A stretch of DNA of 42,827 bases from Deltaproteobacteria bacterium (GCA_021372695.1 JAJFTY010000114.1:1-42827), one strand, 5' to 3'; shown: positions 33,366-42,017, counted from the stretch's first letter. Notes: generated by a model not told the origin, from the letters alone. A program made the numbers and translations.

Positions 33366-33714
33366 AGCACTCTCCCGGAAGGCACAGGCAAAGCCTAGGC
33401 TTCCCATCCGGAAGTCCGGGCTCTGCCTGTGCCTGCTGTGTGTCGGCTTGCTGCTGATGGGCCTGATGTTTACCCATGCCCACATTCAGGGGCGTGCAGA
33501 CGGCCCGTCCCTCGGCCGGATGGCCGGAGTCGTTCGGGACCTGGAGCTCACCGACCTTGCCCTCTTCACGGAGGCCCGTTATACGCGACACCTCTCCCAG
33601 ACCGATCTCCATTCGGCCTTCCAGGACCATCCGCTCTCCCTGGAGCATTTTCCGGCGGGATCCATGGCGGCTCCCCCGGCCCGCTTGCGGAGGCCCCATG
33701 ACAAGCCGGATTGA
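33358..33714 (+). CDS. small single-pass membrane protein before the ABC permease
   Basis: About 118 residues with one hydrophobic helix ('SGLCLCLLCVGLLLMGLMFT') and a soluble part containing 'AHIQGRADGPSLGRMAG' and 'FQDHPLSLEHFPAGS'. I place a TTG start at 33358, overlapping the NosL stop; ATG 33325 is possible but lies in NosL. The end overlaps the permease start at 33698. I do not recognise the family. It is probably an accessory subunit of the ABC system (inference). Confidence 0.6.
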   Translation: MIEALSRKAQAKPRLPIRKSGLCLCLLCVGLLLMGLMFTHAHIQGRADGPSLGRMAGVVRDLELTDLALFTEARYTRHLSQTDLHSAFQDHPLSLEHFPAGSMAAPPARLRRPHDKPD

Positions 33715-34834
33715 AAAACAGCGCAGCATTCTGGATTTCACGCTCTCCTCGGTGCTGCGGAGGAAGGGCAAGAACGTCAGTCTCGTCTGCGTCTACACGC
33801 TGGTGGTGTTCCTCCTGGGGTCCGCCCTTTTTCTGACGCAGGCCATGAAGCGAGAGGCCGCGCTCATCCTGAAGGGCTCTCCGGAAATGGTCGTCCAGCG
33901 GCTGCTCGGCGGCCGATACGATCCGATCCCCGTCGAGTACACCGAAAAAATCCAGAAGATCCGGGGCGTCGTCTCCGCGGCTCCCCGATTGTGGGGATAC
34001 CACTACGACCCCGCCGCGGGCGCCAACTACACGCTCATGGTTCCACAGAACGATCCTCCCGGCCGGGGGAAGATCGTCATCGGAAAAGGCATCTCGCGGG
34101 CCAGGAGCGTCTATCCGGGCGACATCCTCTCGTTCCGGGGATATGACGGCCTTGTCCTGAACGGTGAGGTGGAGCGGGAGTTCCCCTCCGAATCGGAGCT
34201 GGTCTCGGCCGACCTGATCCTCATGGCCGAGGATGATTTCCGGAGTCTTTTCGGGCTGGATGTCGCGCGGGCAACGGACATCACTGTCACGGTCCGGAAC
34301 CTGAAAGAGCTGCCGACCATCGCGGAGAAGATCGCGACGCTGCTGCCCGATACGCGGCCCATCCTCCGGGACGAGATGGTGCGGACCTACGATTCGGTCT
34401 TCGACTGGCGGGGCGGAATGGTGATCGTCCTGATCATGATGGCCCTTCTCGCCTTTGTCATTTTCGCCTGGGAAAAGGCCTCGGGCCTGAGCGCGGACGA
34501 AAAGCGGGAAATCGGCATCTTGAAGGCCGTCGGCTGGGAAACATCCGACGTGATCGCGGTCAAGGCATACGAAGGGCTTCTGGTCTCCTTCTTCTCATTC
34601 TGCGCCGGAATCCTGCTGGCCTACGCGCACGTGTTCTTTACCTCGGCCGCTCTTTTCGCACCGGCCTTGAAGGGCTGGTCCGTGCTCTATCCCGACTTCC
34701 GGATCTCGCCCCTGATCGATCCCTATCAGGTGGCGATCCTCTTCTTCCTGACCGTGGTGCCCTATACGGTCGCAACCATCGTCCCCTCGTGGCATGCCGC
34801 CATTGTCGATCCCGATTCGGTGATGAGGTCCTAG
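33698..34834 (+). CDS. FtsX-like ABC transporter permease
   Basis: A 378-residue permease of the MacB/FtsX type: helix 1 near residues 28-47, a large periplasmic domain, then three helices with 'GGMVIVLIMMALLAFVIFAW' and the 'DEKREIGILKAVGWETSDVI' cytoplasmic coupling segment. With the ATPase downstream it would form a transporter or mechanotransmission complex for envelope proteins or metal-loaded carriers. The ATG follows GGAGG. The gene follows NosL, unlike classic nosDFY, where NosY has a different fold. Confidence 0.88.
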   Translation: MTSRIEKQRSILDFTLSSVLRRKGKNVSLVCVYTLVVFLLGSALFLTQAMKREAALILKGSPEMVVQRLLGGRYDPIPVEYTEKIQKIRGVVSAAPRLWGYHYDPAAGANYTLMVPQNDPPGRGKIVIGKGISRARSVYPGDILSFRGYDGLVLNGEVEREFPSESELVSADLILMAEDDFRSLFGLDVARATDITVTVRNLKELPTIAEKIATLLPDTRPILRDEMVRTYDSVFDWRGGMVIVLIMMALLAFVIFAWEKASGLSADEKREIGILKAVGWETSDVIAVKAYEGLLVSFFSFCAGILLAYAHVFFTSAALFAPALKGWSVLYPDFRISPLIDPYQVAILFFLTVVPYTVATIVPSWHAAIVDPDSVMRS

Positions 34835-34836
34835 AG

Positions 34837-35565
34837 ATGATAAGATTGCTGAACGTCCGCAAGGGATTCAACCTGGGCAAGCCGAGCGAATTCATCGCGG
34901 TGGGCGGGGTCACGCTTTCGATCGAGGCGCACCGGATCACGGTCCTGAAGGGGCCGAGCGGTTCGGGGAAGACGACGCTCCTGAGCCTCATCGGCTGCAT
35001 GGCCAGGCCCACCTCGGGCCGCATCACCGTGATGGGTAAGCTCCTGGGCAGCAACGGATTTCTGAAGAACGAAGCGGCAGGAGAGATGGAGGTGACGAGC
35101 CTCCCGGAGCGGTTTCTGACGGAGATCCGACGAAAGACGTTCGGTTTCATCTTCCAGCAGTTCAACCTCGTGAAGGGGATCTCGGTGATCGAAAACATCA
35201 TGCTGCCCGCCTATCCGCTCGGGGAAAAGCACGAGGTCGTCAAGGCGCGGGCACTCTCCCTGCTCGAGGCTTTCGGCCTCCGGGAGCGCGCCACGGCACG
35301 GGTGGAATGGCTGTCGGGCGGCGAGGCGCAGCGGGTAGCCATTGCCCGGGCGCTCATGAACGATCCCCCGGTCATCATCGCTGACGAGCCGACGGCCCAC
35401 TTGGACAGCAAGCTCTCCCTGGAGTTCATGGAGACCATCTGCCGCCTGAAGGACGAAGGGAGGACCGCTATCATCGCGAGCCACGATCCTCTCGTTTACG
35501 GCGCACCGATGGTCGACCGGGTGGTTGCAGTCCGGGATGGCCTGATCGAGGGTAGCGGAACATGA
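34837..35565 (+). CDS. ABC transporter ATP-binding protein (MacB/LolD type)
   Basis: A 242-residue ATPase: Walker A 'GPSGSGKTT' (residues 39-47), Q-loop 'FIFQQFNLVKG', signature 'LSGGEAQRVAIARAL', Walker B 'VIIADEPTAHLDSK' and H-loop 'ASHD'. It powers the FtsX-like permease that ends 2 bp upstream. The start at 34837 is preceded by GAG; the longer frame starting at 34789 lies in the permease. The stop overlaps the next gene's ATG (35562). Confidence 0.92.
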   Translation: MIRLLNVRKGFNLGKPSEFIAVGGVTLSIEAHRITVLKGPSGSGKTTLLSLIGCMARPTSGRITVMGKLLGSNGFLKNEAAGEMEVTSLPERFLTEIRRKTFGFIFQQFNLVKGISVIENIMLPAYPLGEKHEVVKARALSLLEAFGLRERATARVEWLSGGEAQRVAIARALMNDPPVIIADEPTAHLDSKLSLEFMETICRLKDEGRTAIIASHDPLVYGAPMVDRVVAVRDGLIEGSGT

Positions 35566-36566
35566 TTCTCCATCCCGGCATCGTCGCCCTCGTTCTGGTC
35601 TCGCTTCTCACCTCCGGGATGATCCTCTACAGCGCCTTTTTCGGGGTCCGGATCATCCGGCGATGGGATATCCGGAGCGGCAGCGAGGAGCAGTTGGCCC
35701 TGGAGAGGCGAACCTACCTCATCTCGACGATCCTTTCCTACGTGTTCGTGTTTCAGATCGGCTCGCTCTTTCTCTACATCTACACGGCCGACAGCCTCCA
35801 CAATCTCTTCGTCGGGGCGATGTGCGCCGCCGGAAGCCTGAACGTCGATCCTTACGGCTATCCGGCATTCCTGCTGAAAATACTCAATTGCATCCTGGCG
35901 GGCCTCTGGTTGATCATCAATTACACGGACAACCGGGCCCATGACTATCCCCTGATCCGCAAAAAGTACGGCCTGCTGCTCGTCCTGGCGCCCCTGATCG
36001 TGACGGAGGCGGTGGTTCAGTGGCTCTATTTCGCGCAGATGAGGGCGGATGTGATCACCTCCTGCTGCGGGAGCCTGTTCAGTTCGGACAAGGGAAGTGT
36101 GGGTTCGGACATCGCGGCCGTGCCGGTGAAAGCCGCGATGGCGGCCTTCTATCTGAGCCTCGCGCTGCTCCTTTTTTCGGGGATCGTCTATTACGTCAGG
36201 GGGAAACTGGGGTGGCTTTTATCCGTTGCGAGCGGGCTTTTCTTCCTGATCTCCTGCATATCGTTCATCTCGTTCATCTCGCTCTATTTCTACGAGCTTC
36301 CGACCCACCACTGCCCTTTCTGCGTCCTGCAGCGCGAGTACGGCTACATCGGATATCTGCTGTACGCTGCCCTGCTGACGGGGGCTGTTTCGGGCCTCGG
36401 CGTCGGCGCCTTGATGCCTTTCAGGTCGATCGGCAGCCTTTCGGAAAGTCTGCCACTGATACAGAAGAGGCTGGCGCTGCTGTGCCTCGTCTCCTACCTT
36501 GTTTTCGCCGGCATATCGATCTGGCGCATGACCGGCACGGATTTCACCCTGGGGCTGATGCGCTGA
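35562..36566 (+). CDS. polytopic membrane protein with Cys pairs, unknown family
   Basis: A 334-residue protein with about eight membrane segments. It has a 'VITSCCGSLF' motif (Cys168, Cys169) and 'ELPTHHCPFCVLQREYGYIG' (Cys251, Cys254), the latter resembling the CxxC of DsbB/VKOR-type quinone-linked thiol oxidoreductases, though the rest does not clearly match. It may exchange electrons between membrane quinones and periplasmic cysteines or bind copper in the membrane; both are inference. It is the last gene of the metal cluster and is coupled to the ATPase (ATGA). Confidence 0.7.
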   Translation: MILHPGIVALVLVSLLTSGMILYSAFFGVRIIRRWDIRSGSEEQLALERRTYLISTILSYVFVFQIGSLFLYIYTADSLHNLFVGAMCAAGSLNVDPYGYPAFLLKILNCILAGLWLIINYTDNRAHDYPLIRKKYGLLLVLAPLIVTEAVVQWLYFAQMRADVITSCCGSLFSSDKGSVGSDIAAVPVKAAMAAFYLSLALLLFSGIVYYVRGKLGWLLSVASGLFFLISCISFISFISLYFYELPTHHCPFCVLQREYGYIGYLLYAALLTGAVSGLGVGALMPFRSIGSLSESLPLIQKRLALLCLVSYLVFAGISIWRMTGTDFTLGLMR

Positions 36567-36644
36567 ACACCGGTAATAACTCCATGCCCCGGATCACGAT
36601 CAGCGGATGCCACGAAGAATCTTGCAGATGCATCAGCGATGTGA

Positions 36645-37469
36645 TCACTGCTGCTTTTGCAGCTGCTCCATCCGCAGGAGCCGTCCCTCTCTCAGCCGCT
36701 GCTGTGTCTGCTCCACGCTGCTTTGGGTAGGCGGCCATGTCCCGGAGCCCCCGATTCCCGGTGCGGGCGCCGATGGTTGTCCGGTCTGTGCGGACGGCGC
36801 AATCTTGGGGGGTTGCTGCTGGCTGGGAGCGGGCAGAGTTACCGCGCGTGCCGAAGGGGGGGCAGCACGAGGAGGGGAAGGCAGAGCCTGTGGAGGGGGG
36901 GGCGTGCCGCCGGTCGCCAATCCTGCAACAGCGGGCGCTGCGGGACCTTCGACCCGTCTCTTTTCCTTGTCGTCCAGGCTGACCACGAGCCTCTCGTCTC
37001 CCTTGATCAGGACAATCCGGCTCGCCTCGATCTCGCGCAGGACATACCCGCCCAGGCTCTCCCCTTTCTTAAGCGTGACCTGCCGCTTGCCTCTCCCTGC
37101 CGTCGAATAGGGCGCCTTCCTGTCTTCGACAAAGGCATAACTCGCATTGTCCGTAATCAGGGTGCCGTAAAGGACAAGGTCCGGCTTTGGCAGGACCTTG
37201 TCCTGCGGCTTCTCCGGCGGGACCTTCCGTTCCGGGTGAAAAAGGTTCTGCTCGATGATCACGGCATAATCAGCCGGAGCCGGTCTCAGACTCTGAATCG
37301 CCACCGCCTTTTCCACGGATCCCGCAGCCGTCCCCTTCGCCGCGGGAAGGGGGACCGCAGCCGGGTTCAGAAAGGGAATCACGGCAAAAAACACGATCGC
37401 CGCGACGGCTGCCGCGAGCAGGCCGTTCAAAAAATTCAGGCTGAGGAAAAAGTATCTCATTTTGGACAT
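36645..37469 (-). CDS. gspC: GspC-like type II secretion inner-membrane protein
   Basis: A 274-residue protein with an N-terminal membrane helix ('LNGLLAAAVAAIVFFAVIPF') and a homology-region domain: 'LFHPERKVPPEKPQDKVL', 'LVLYGTLITDNASYAFVEDR', 'LGGYVLREIEASRIVLIKGD'. The C terminus is a Pro/Ala/Gln-rich tail with no PDZ domain, unlike many GspC proteins, so it may not recruit substrates in the same way. It links the secretin to the inner-membrane platform. It is the last gene of the minus-strand gsp operon, 1 bp from gspM, and converges on the metal cluster. Confidence 0.82.
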   Translation of the reverse strand: MSKMRYFFLSLNFLNGLLAAAVAAIVFFAVIPFLNPAAVPLPAAKGTAAGSVEKAVAIQSLRPAPADYAVIIEQNLFHPERKVPPEKPQDKVLPKPDLVLYGTLITDNASYAFVEDRKAPYSTAGRGKRQVTLKKGESLGGYVLREIEASRIVLIKGDERLVVSLDDKEKRRVEGPAAPAVAGLATGGTPPPPQALPSPPRAAPPSARAVTLPAPSQQQPPKIAPSAQTGQPSAPAPGIGGSGTWPPTQSSVEQTQQRLREGRLLRMEQLQKQQ

Positions 37470-37470
37470 C

Positions 37471-38025
37471 TCAAATTCCCCCGGTCAGGCCCGACACCTT
37501 CAGTTTGACCGTCAGGTCTCGCGGCTCCCGGAAATTCCGGATGCGCGTATCGAGCTCCCGGACGACGAGGGAAGGGGTCTGCGTCTCGATGGCGTAGAGC
37601 GTGTCGGCGAGTGCCTTCGTGTCGGGCAGGACCGCATCGACCGTGACCGTGATGACCTTGAATTTTCCCGCCTCTTCCAGCTTTTCAACCCTTTCGCTGG
37701 CGATGGTCCCGCCCCTGGATGTGATCATGATGCCGATCGTGTTCTGCAGCGCTGCGGCGGCGACGGGAGGGGTCTGCCCCTCGATGATCTTCGCGTTTTC
37801 CGCCCTTCTGGCCTCCCTGGCCGCGGTCAGTTTCGCCTCGAGGCGGGGCTTGTCGGCGATCAGGGTCACGTATTTCTGGAGGGTTCCCGCCTTGACGGCC
37901 GCCGCATCCTCCAATTCGACCAGCTCCGACCGGACCCTCAGGTAGCCGTACTCGTAAACGACCAGGCCCAGGAGGACGATCAAAAGAGGGATGGCGATCA
38001 GGAGAATATTGCTTTTTCCTTTCAT
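37471..38025 (-). CDS. gspM: GspM-like inner-membrane assembly protein
   Basis: A 184-residue protein with one N-terminal membrane helix ('NILLIAIPLLIVLLGLVVYE'), a coiled-coil stretch and a small PilO/GspM-type ferredoxin-like domain ('KVITVTVDAVLPDTKALADT', 'SLVVRELDTRIR'). It works with GspL and GspE in the T2SS inner-membrane platform. The start overlaps the gspL stop by 4 bp. The sequence is poorly conserved, so the name rests on order and topology. Confidence 0.75.
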   Translation of the reverse strand: MKGKSNILLIAIPLLIVLLGLVVYEYGYLRVRSELVELEDAAAVKAGTLQKYVTLIADKPRLEAKLTAAREARRAENAKIIEGQTPPVAAAALQNTIGIMITSRGGTIASERVEKLEEAGKFKVITVTVDAVLPDTKALADTLYAIETQTPSLVVRELDTRIRNFREPRDLTVKLKVSGLTGGI

Positions 38026-39200
38026 TTTTTTGCCTTTCCCTCCGGGAGCCCTTCGATCTCCATCTTGATGCTGAAGCGGTCCGCATTGAGGCGGATGTCC
38101 CTGGCCGTGGGGGATGCAAACTCGACCTTCTTGAAATAGGCGGAAGCCTCGAGCTTCGGCAGAATCTCCGTGGCCGAAGCGGCATAGCCCTCGATTTCGA
38201 CCGTGGATTCGGTGAACCGAATCCGGGAAAGCCAGGTATTCGTCGGCAGAACCCGGGTCATCTCCTTGAGCAGGTCGAGCATCACGGGCCGGGAGGTCTT
38301 GAAGGCTGCGATGGCAGCGATCTCCGTTTCCAGCCCGCCCAACTCCTTCCGCGACGCTTCTACTTTTTTGACTTCGTCCTTTCGGGCCGCGATCTCCCGG
38401 TCGATGATCTCGATCCGTTGCTCAGCGATCCAGAGCGGCGACATCAGCCAGCAGAGGCCCAGGGCGGCAAGAAGGGACGCCAGAACGATGGTCAACGCCA
38501 TCGGGGTACCGGGGGCTTTGTGCACCCCTTTGCAGAGGAGGTTCATCTCCCCGGCGGCGGTATCCCTGGCCGCCTGGGAAACGGGGCTCCCGTCACTGCC
38601 CGGATCCGGCGCAGGGAGGACCTGCCGGAGGGCGATCCCTTTGCCTTCCAGGGCATCCATGTAGGGCTGGAGAGTCTCGGCCTTCATCGCCGCAAGTACG
38701 ATCCGGATCCGGTTTTCCTCCTCCGAGAGGATCCGATAGTCGTAGAACGCCTTCTCGGGAAGAAGCGGGGTTATCCTGTCCAACTCATAGGAGACGACGT
38801 CGGAGAGATTCTCTCGGACGGTCGACGGGAATTCGGCCGTCTTCACAATCGTCCAGGCCCGGGGAACGACAAGGGTCGCCGGCGCCCCGGCGGCACCGAG
38901 GTCGCTGACCGCCAGCGCTGCCGCGGAAGCGACGTTCTCCGGCGTCGGATACCTGCCCTCCTCGAAAGGGTAACGCCGGCTTCCCCGATTCTTCATGCGG
39001 GACATGAGGAACCGTGAGAAGTAAACGACAGAGACCCCACCGCTCTCGAGCACAACCGACAGACGCCGCACGGGCGCAATACGATCGTCGGCAAGACTGA
39101 AGGAGAGCAGGCGCCAAAGCTGCTCCCACCAACCTGAGGCCTGCCCGGCCGTTTTCGAAAGGAAGAACTTTGTCCTTCCCATGGCTTCCGCTGCGATCAT
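38022..39200 (-). CDS. gspL: GspL-like protein (PilM/PilN type)
   Basis: A 392-residue protein: an actin-like cytoplasmic N part ('ATLVVPRAWTIVKTAEFPST', 'VSYELDRITPLLPEKAFYDY'), one membrane helix near residue 240 and a PilN-like periplasmic part ('MLDLLKEMTRVLPTNTWLSR', 'STVEIEGYAASATEILPKLE'). GspL couples the ATPase GspE to the platform. It overlaps both gspK (upstream) and gspM (downstream) by 4 bp, so translation is coupled. Confidence 0.85.
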   Translation of the reverse strand: MIAAEAMGRTKFFLSKTAGQASGWWEQLWRLLSFSLADDRIAPVRRLSVVLESGGVSVVYFSRFLMSRMKNRGSRRYPFEEGRYPTPENVASAAALAVSDLGAAGAPATLVVPRAWTIVKTAEFPSTVRENLSDVVSYELDRITPLLPEKAFYDYRILSEEENRIRIVLAAMKAETLQPYMDALEGKGIALRQVLPAPDPGSDGSPVSQAARDTAAGEMNLLCKGVHKAPGTPMALTIVLASLLAALGLCWLMSPLWIAEQRIEIIDREIAARKDEVKKVEASRKELGGLETEIAAIAAFKTSRPVMLDLLKEMTRVLPTNTWLSRIRFTESTVEIEGYAASATEILPKLEASAYFKKVEFASPTARDIRLNADRFSIKMEIEGLPEGKAKK

Positions 39201-40159
39201 GGCATCATTTCCGCCGGGTTCTTGTAGTAAACATAGCGATATTGACGGGGGGCATCGATGGCAACCGTCGCCAGGATGGAATAACCCCGTTTCGGACTAT
39301 CCTTGTACCCCGTAGCCTCCACGCTGAATACCCCGGGCAGGCCCCCGAAACCGAAGTTCACATAAGGCGCCATCTGGGGATAGGCGGGGCCCAGGAGCCC
39401 GCTGATGTCTCCTTCTCCCTGGATCTCCGCCGATCTCCTGAACTCGATGAGCCTGTCCGCCATTTCGGGATCCATCCCGGGCAGGGCCGCCAGGATATCC
39501 CTCGGCGCTGAATTGACGTTGATCCGCGCGGTCTTGCCATAGGCCGTCAGGAAGTGGATGATCCCCTTTGTCTTGCCTGTCCCGTACAGGATCTCCGGGG
39601 TCATTCCCCGGACCAGGATCAGCTCTTCCAGGGTCTCGAAGTCGGCATTCCTCGCCTTGTAAGGCCTCGGCAACGACTGGTAATAATCGTTTTCCGCTCC
39701 GTTGAGGTGGTGCAGATCGTCGGCATCCTTCCAGTCCAGGATGGAATCGACTATGATATCGGCGTCTTCAGATGAGACCCCCTGGCGGATCAGCAGATTC
39801 CTCAGGACGATGCCGGAGGAGTCGGTCAGGCCGTTGAGCGCCACCTTGCCCGATTCGTCGATCACCCGCACCGCGCAGCCGCCCGTTCCCATATCGACGG
39901 AATAGGCCGTACCGTCCAGCCTCCACGGCTCCCTCCCTTCGAGCGTCAGGGCCTGGTTCCGGTTCACGGCCCGATAGAAGATCTCCGTGATGCCCCGCTC
40001 GATTCCTCCCTCGGCAAGGAGTTTCTTCTCCAGCCCCTCCTTGAAGGTCAGGGTCCCGTAACCTTCGGCTCTGGTCAGCAGGGAGAAGGAAAAGGCCATC
40101 ACGGTGAGGATCGTCATGACCCACAGAACAATTAAGAGTGCGATCCCCCTCTGCCTCAT
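39197..40159 (-). CDS. gspK: type II secretion minor pseudopilin GspK
   Basis: A 320-residue protein with a short prepilin leader ('MRQRGIALLIVLWVMTILTV'; no Glu at +5, as usual in GspK) and the large alpha-domain with 'SSGIVLRNLLIRQGVSSEDA', 'DSILDWKDADDLHHLNGAEN' and 'ARINVNSAPRDILAALPGMD'. GspK caps the pseudopilus tip with GspI and GspJ. It overlaps gspJ and gspL by 4 bp each. Confidence 0.93.
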   Translation of the reverse strand: MRQRGIALLIVLWVMTILTVMAFSFSLLTRAEGYGTLTFKEGLEKKLLAEGGIERGITEIFYRAVNRNQALTLEGREPWRLDGTAYSVDMGTGGCAVRVIDESGKVALNGLTDSSGIVLRNLLIRQGVSSEDADIIVDSILDWKDADDLHHLNGAENDYYQSLPRPYKARNADFETLEELILVRGMTPEILYGTGKTKGIIHFLTAYGKTARINVNSAPRDILAALPGMDPEMADRLIEFRRSAEIQGEGDISGLLGPAYPQMAPYVNFGFGGLPGVFSVEATGYKDSPKRGYSILATVAIDAPRQYRYVYYKNPAEMMP

Positions 40160-40779
40160 TTGAGCGCCCCTCCCTGGACCTGGGTCATGGCGCCCCTGAC
40201 CCTGACGGGGAATATCAGGGAAAAATTCTCCGGCTTCCGCTTTACACGCAGCCTTATCCTTTCGGGGATGACGGTCCCTTCGGACAGCGTCTCAACCCAT
40301 TTCCCCTGCTCTTCGGTCGGGTCCTTATAAAAATAGTCGAAGGATATCGCGGCTGCATCGATCAACCGGCTCTCCCGACGGCCCTCGATCCCCGGAACCT
40401 GCTCGGAGGCATAGAGGATCTCGTTGCCGGCATCGTCGGTCTCCACCCTGTAATCGACCATGACGTACCCCCTCCTCCCGTCCCAGATAGAGTAGTTCGT
40501 CGAAAGGCGAAGGCTCTTCCCATCCCCCCTGAAACGGTATTTCTTGTTCCCGCCCTCATCGTAGGAGAGGGGAACCTGGGATTGAATCTGGGCATCCATG
40601 ATCGAGAGCACCGTCCTGAACCTCTCCTGCCCGTCCATCCTTTTTTCACCGGCCGCGATGGCGCGGGAACCCATTCTCATGGCTCCCATCGTGATGCTCA
40701 CGATCACGACGAGCAGGCTCATGGAGATCAGGAGCTCCAGCAGGGTGAATCCGCCCGCGCTTTTATCGGTCGTCCTCAT
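40156..40779 (-). CDS. gspJ: type II secretion minor pseudopilin GspJ
   Basis: A 207-residue pseudopilin with the cleavage motif 'AGGFTLLELLISMSLLVVIV' (Glu at +5) and a beta-rich body ('RFRTVLSIMDAQIQSQVPLS', 'LIDAAAISFDYFYKD'). It forms the tip complex with GspI and GspK. Start and stop both overlap their neighbours by 4 bp. Confidence 0.92.
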   Translation of the reverse strand: MRTTDKSAGGFTLLELLISMSLLVVIVSITMGAMRMGSRAIAAGEKRMDGQERFRTVLSIMDAQIQSQVPLSYDEGGNKKYRFRGDGKSLRLSTNYSIWDGRRGYVMVDYRVETDDAGNEILYASEQVPGIEGRRESRLIDAAAISFDYFYKDPTEEQGKWVETLSEGTVIPERIRLRVKRKPENFSLIFPVRVRGAMTQVQGGALK

Positions 40780-41189
40780 AGCAGTGTCCTATCGATCATC
40801 TTCACCGTCTTGAGACTGAGGCTCTTTTCCTTCAGTCCCTCCGTCCAGCGGACCGTCAGCGCGACTTCCATCAGCCGCACCGGCAGATTGTCCGTCCGCT
40901 CCTTCATCACCTCCGATATGGCTATATCCAGTCGATAGCCGTCCTCCGTGGCCTCGCTCCAGGCTTTATCGGCAGGGAGCGGCTCCGTGAGGATCTCTCT
41001 GATCCGGGAATCGGCCCTGACCGCGGCCGATGTGATGTCTCCGGACCGGACAACAGCCCTCAGATCGGATGCAAAGAGCTGGACGACCAGCGTGACGGCG
41101 ATCGCCATGATGGCAAGGGACACCAGGACCTCCAGAAGGGTGAAGCCGCTTTGTCCCGGACATCCTGCTGTTGAGTTCTCATTCCTCAT
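40776..41189 (-). CDS. gspI: type II secretion minor pseudopilin GspI
   Basis: A 137-residue pseudopilin with 'QSGFTLLEVLVSLAIMAIAV' (cleavage after Gly, Glu at +5) and the GspI-type small domain. The ATG at 41189 is preceded by GGAGGAGGGG; the frame's first ATG at 41234 is upstream of this site. It leads the tightly coupled gspI-J-K-L-M-C operon. No gspH lies before it, where it is normally found. Confidence 0.9.
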   Translation of the reverse strand: MRNENSTAGCPGQSGFTLLEVLVSLAIMAIAVTLVVQLFASDLRAVVRSGDITSAAVRADSRIREILTEPLPADKAWSEATEDGYRLDIAISEVMKERTDNLPVRLMEVALTVRWTEGLKEKSLSLKTVKMIDRTLL

Positions 41190-41303
41190 GGAATGCCCCT
41201 CCTCCCCATGTCTCCTCACATCATCCCTCCCCAACCCAGGAGGGGAAATTTCTCGCCGCAGTTAAGACATTATTGGAGAGAAAAAAGTGGGTGATGTCAA
41301 GGG

Positions 41304-42017
41304 TCACTTAACAGAAAGGAGCTCCAACTCGAAGATCAGCGTAGCATTCGGCCCGATGACCCCACCCGCTCCCCGTTCTCCGTAAGCGAGTTGCGGGGGG
41401 ATAAAGAGTTGCCACGTCGAGCCTGCCGGCATGAGCTTCAGCGCCTCAGTCCAGCCGGCGATGAGTCCGGTCACCTTGAACGTCGCTGGTTTCCCGGTCC
41501 GGTGGGAGCTGTCGAATTCGGTCCCATTGATGAGCATACCCCGATAGTTGCATTCCACCGTGTCGGCTTCCGTCGGTATCTTGCCGTCACCCACTTTCAG
41601 GATCTTGTACTGCAAACCGCTCGCAAGAGTCGTCACACCCTCCTTCTTCCCGTTCTCCGCCAGGAAGGCCTCTCCCTGCTTCTTGTTCTCCTCGGCCGCT
41701 GCCCGCAGGGCCTGCACCCTCTTTTGCATCAATTCCTGCTGATAAGCGGTCAGAGTAGCTCGCATGTCCTCTTCGGTCATGAGAAGTTTGTTGCCAGAGG
41801 AATCGTCCCTGAAACCCTTCAGCAGGGCCTCAGCGTCAAAGTCGACCCCCTGCTTCTTGAAGTTTCTCGACATGTCGACCCCGATCCCGTAGCTTATCTT
41901 TTCCTTCGGGGTTTTGAGCTCTGGCGTCTCCGCAGCGTTCGCTTGGGTGACAAAAAGCAGGATGCCTGCAACGACTGCATATCTGATGATGATCTTCAGC
42001 TTCACGGTCCCTTTCAC
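41304..42017 (-). CDS. FKBP-type peptidyl-prolyl isomerase (FkpA/Mip type)
   Basis: A 237-residue periplasmic isomerase: a signal peptide (ending near ANA), an N-terminal helical dimerisation domain ('SYGIGVDMSRNFKKQGVDFD'), then an FKBP domain with 'VECNYRGMLINGTEFDSSHR', 'GLIAGWTEALKLMPAGSTWQ' and 'YGERGAGGVIGPNATLIFEL'. It speeds proline isomerisation during folding of exported proteins. I place the start at GTG 42017 with AGGAGGG upstream; a second GTG 42005 results from a 12-bp tandem duplication (AGGGACCGTGAA twice). It precedes the gsp operon by 115 bp. Confidence 0.9.
   Translation of the reverse strand: MKGTVKLKIIIRYAVVAGILLFVTQANAAETPELKTPKEKISYGIGVDMSRNFKKQGVDFDAEALLKGFRDDSSGNKLLMTEEDMRATLTAYQQELMQKRVQALRAAAEENKKQGEAFLAENGKKEGVTTLASGLQYKILKVGDGKIPTEADTVECNYRGMLINGTEFDSSHRTGKPATFKVTGLIAGWTEALKLMPAGSTWQLFIPPQLAYGERGAGGVIGPNATLIFELELLSVK

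Noticed and set aside
36567..36644. Possible terminator between the converging copper and gsp operons
   Set aside because: Only a short GTGATCAC core is self-complementary, with no stable stem and T-tract.
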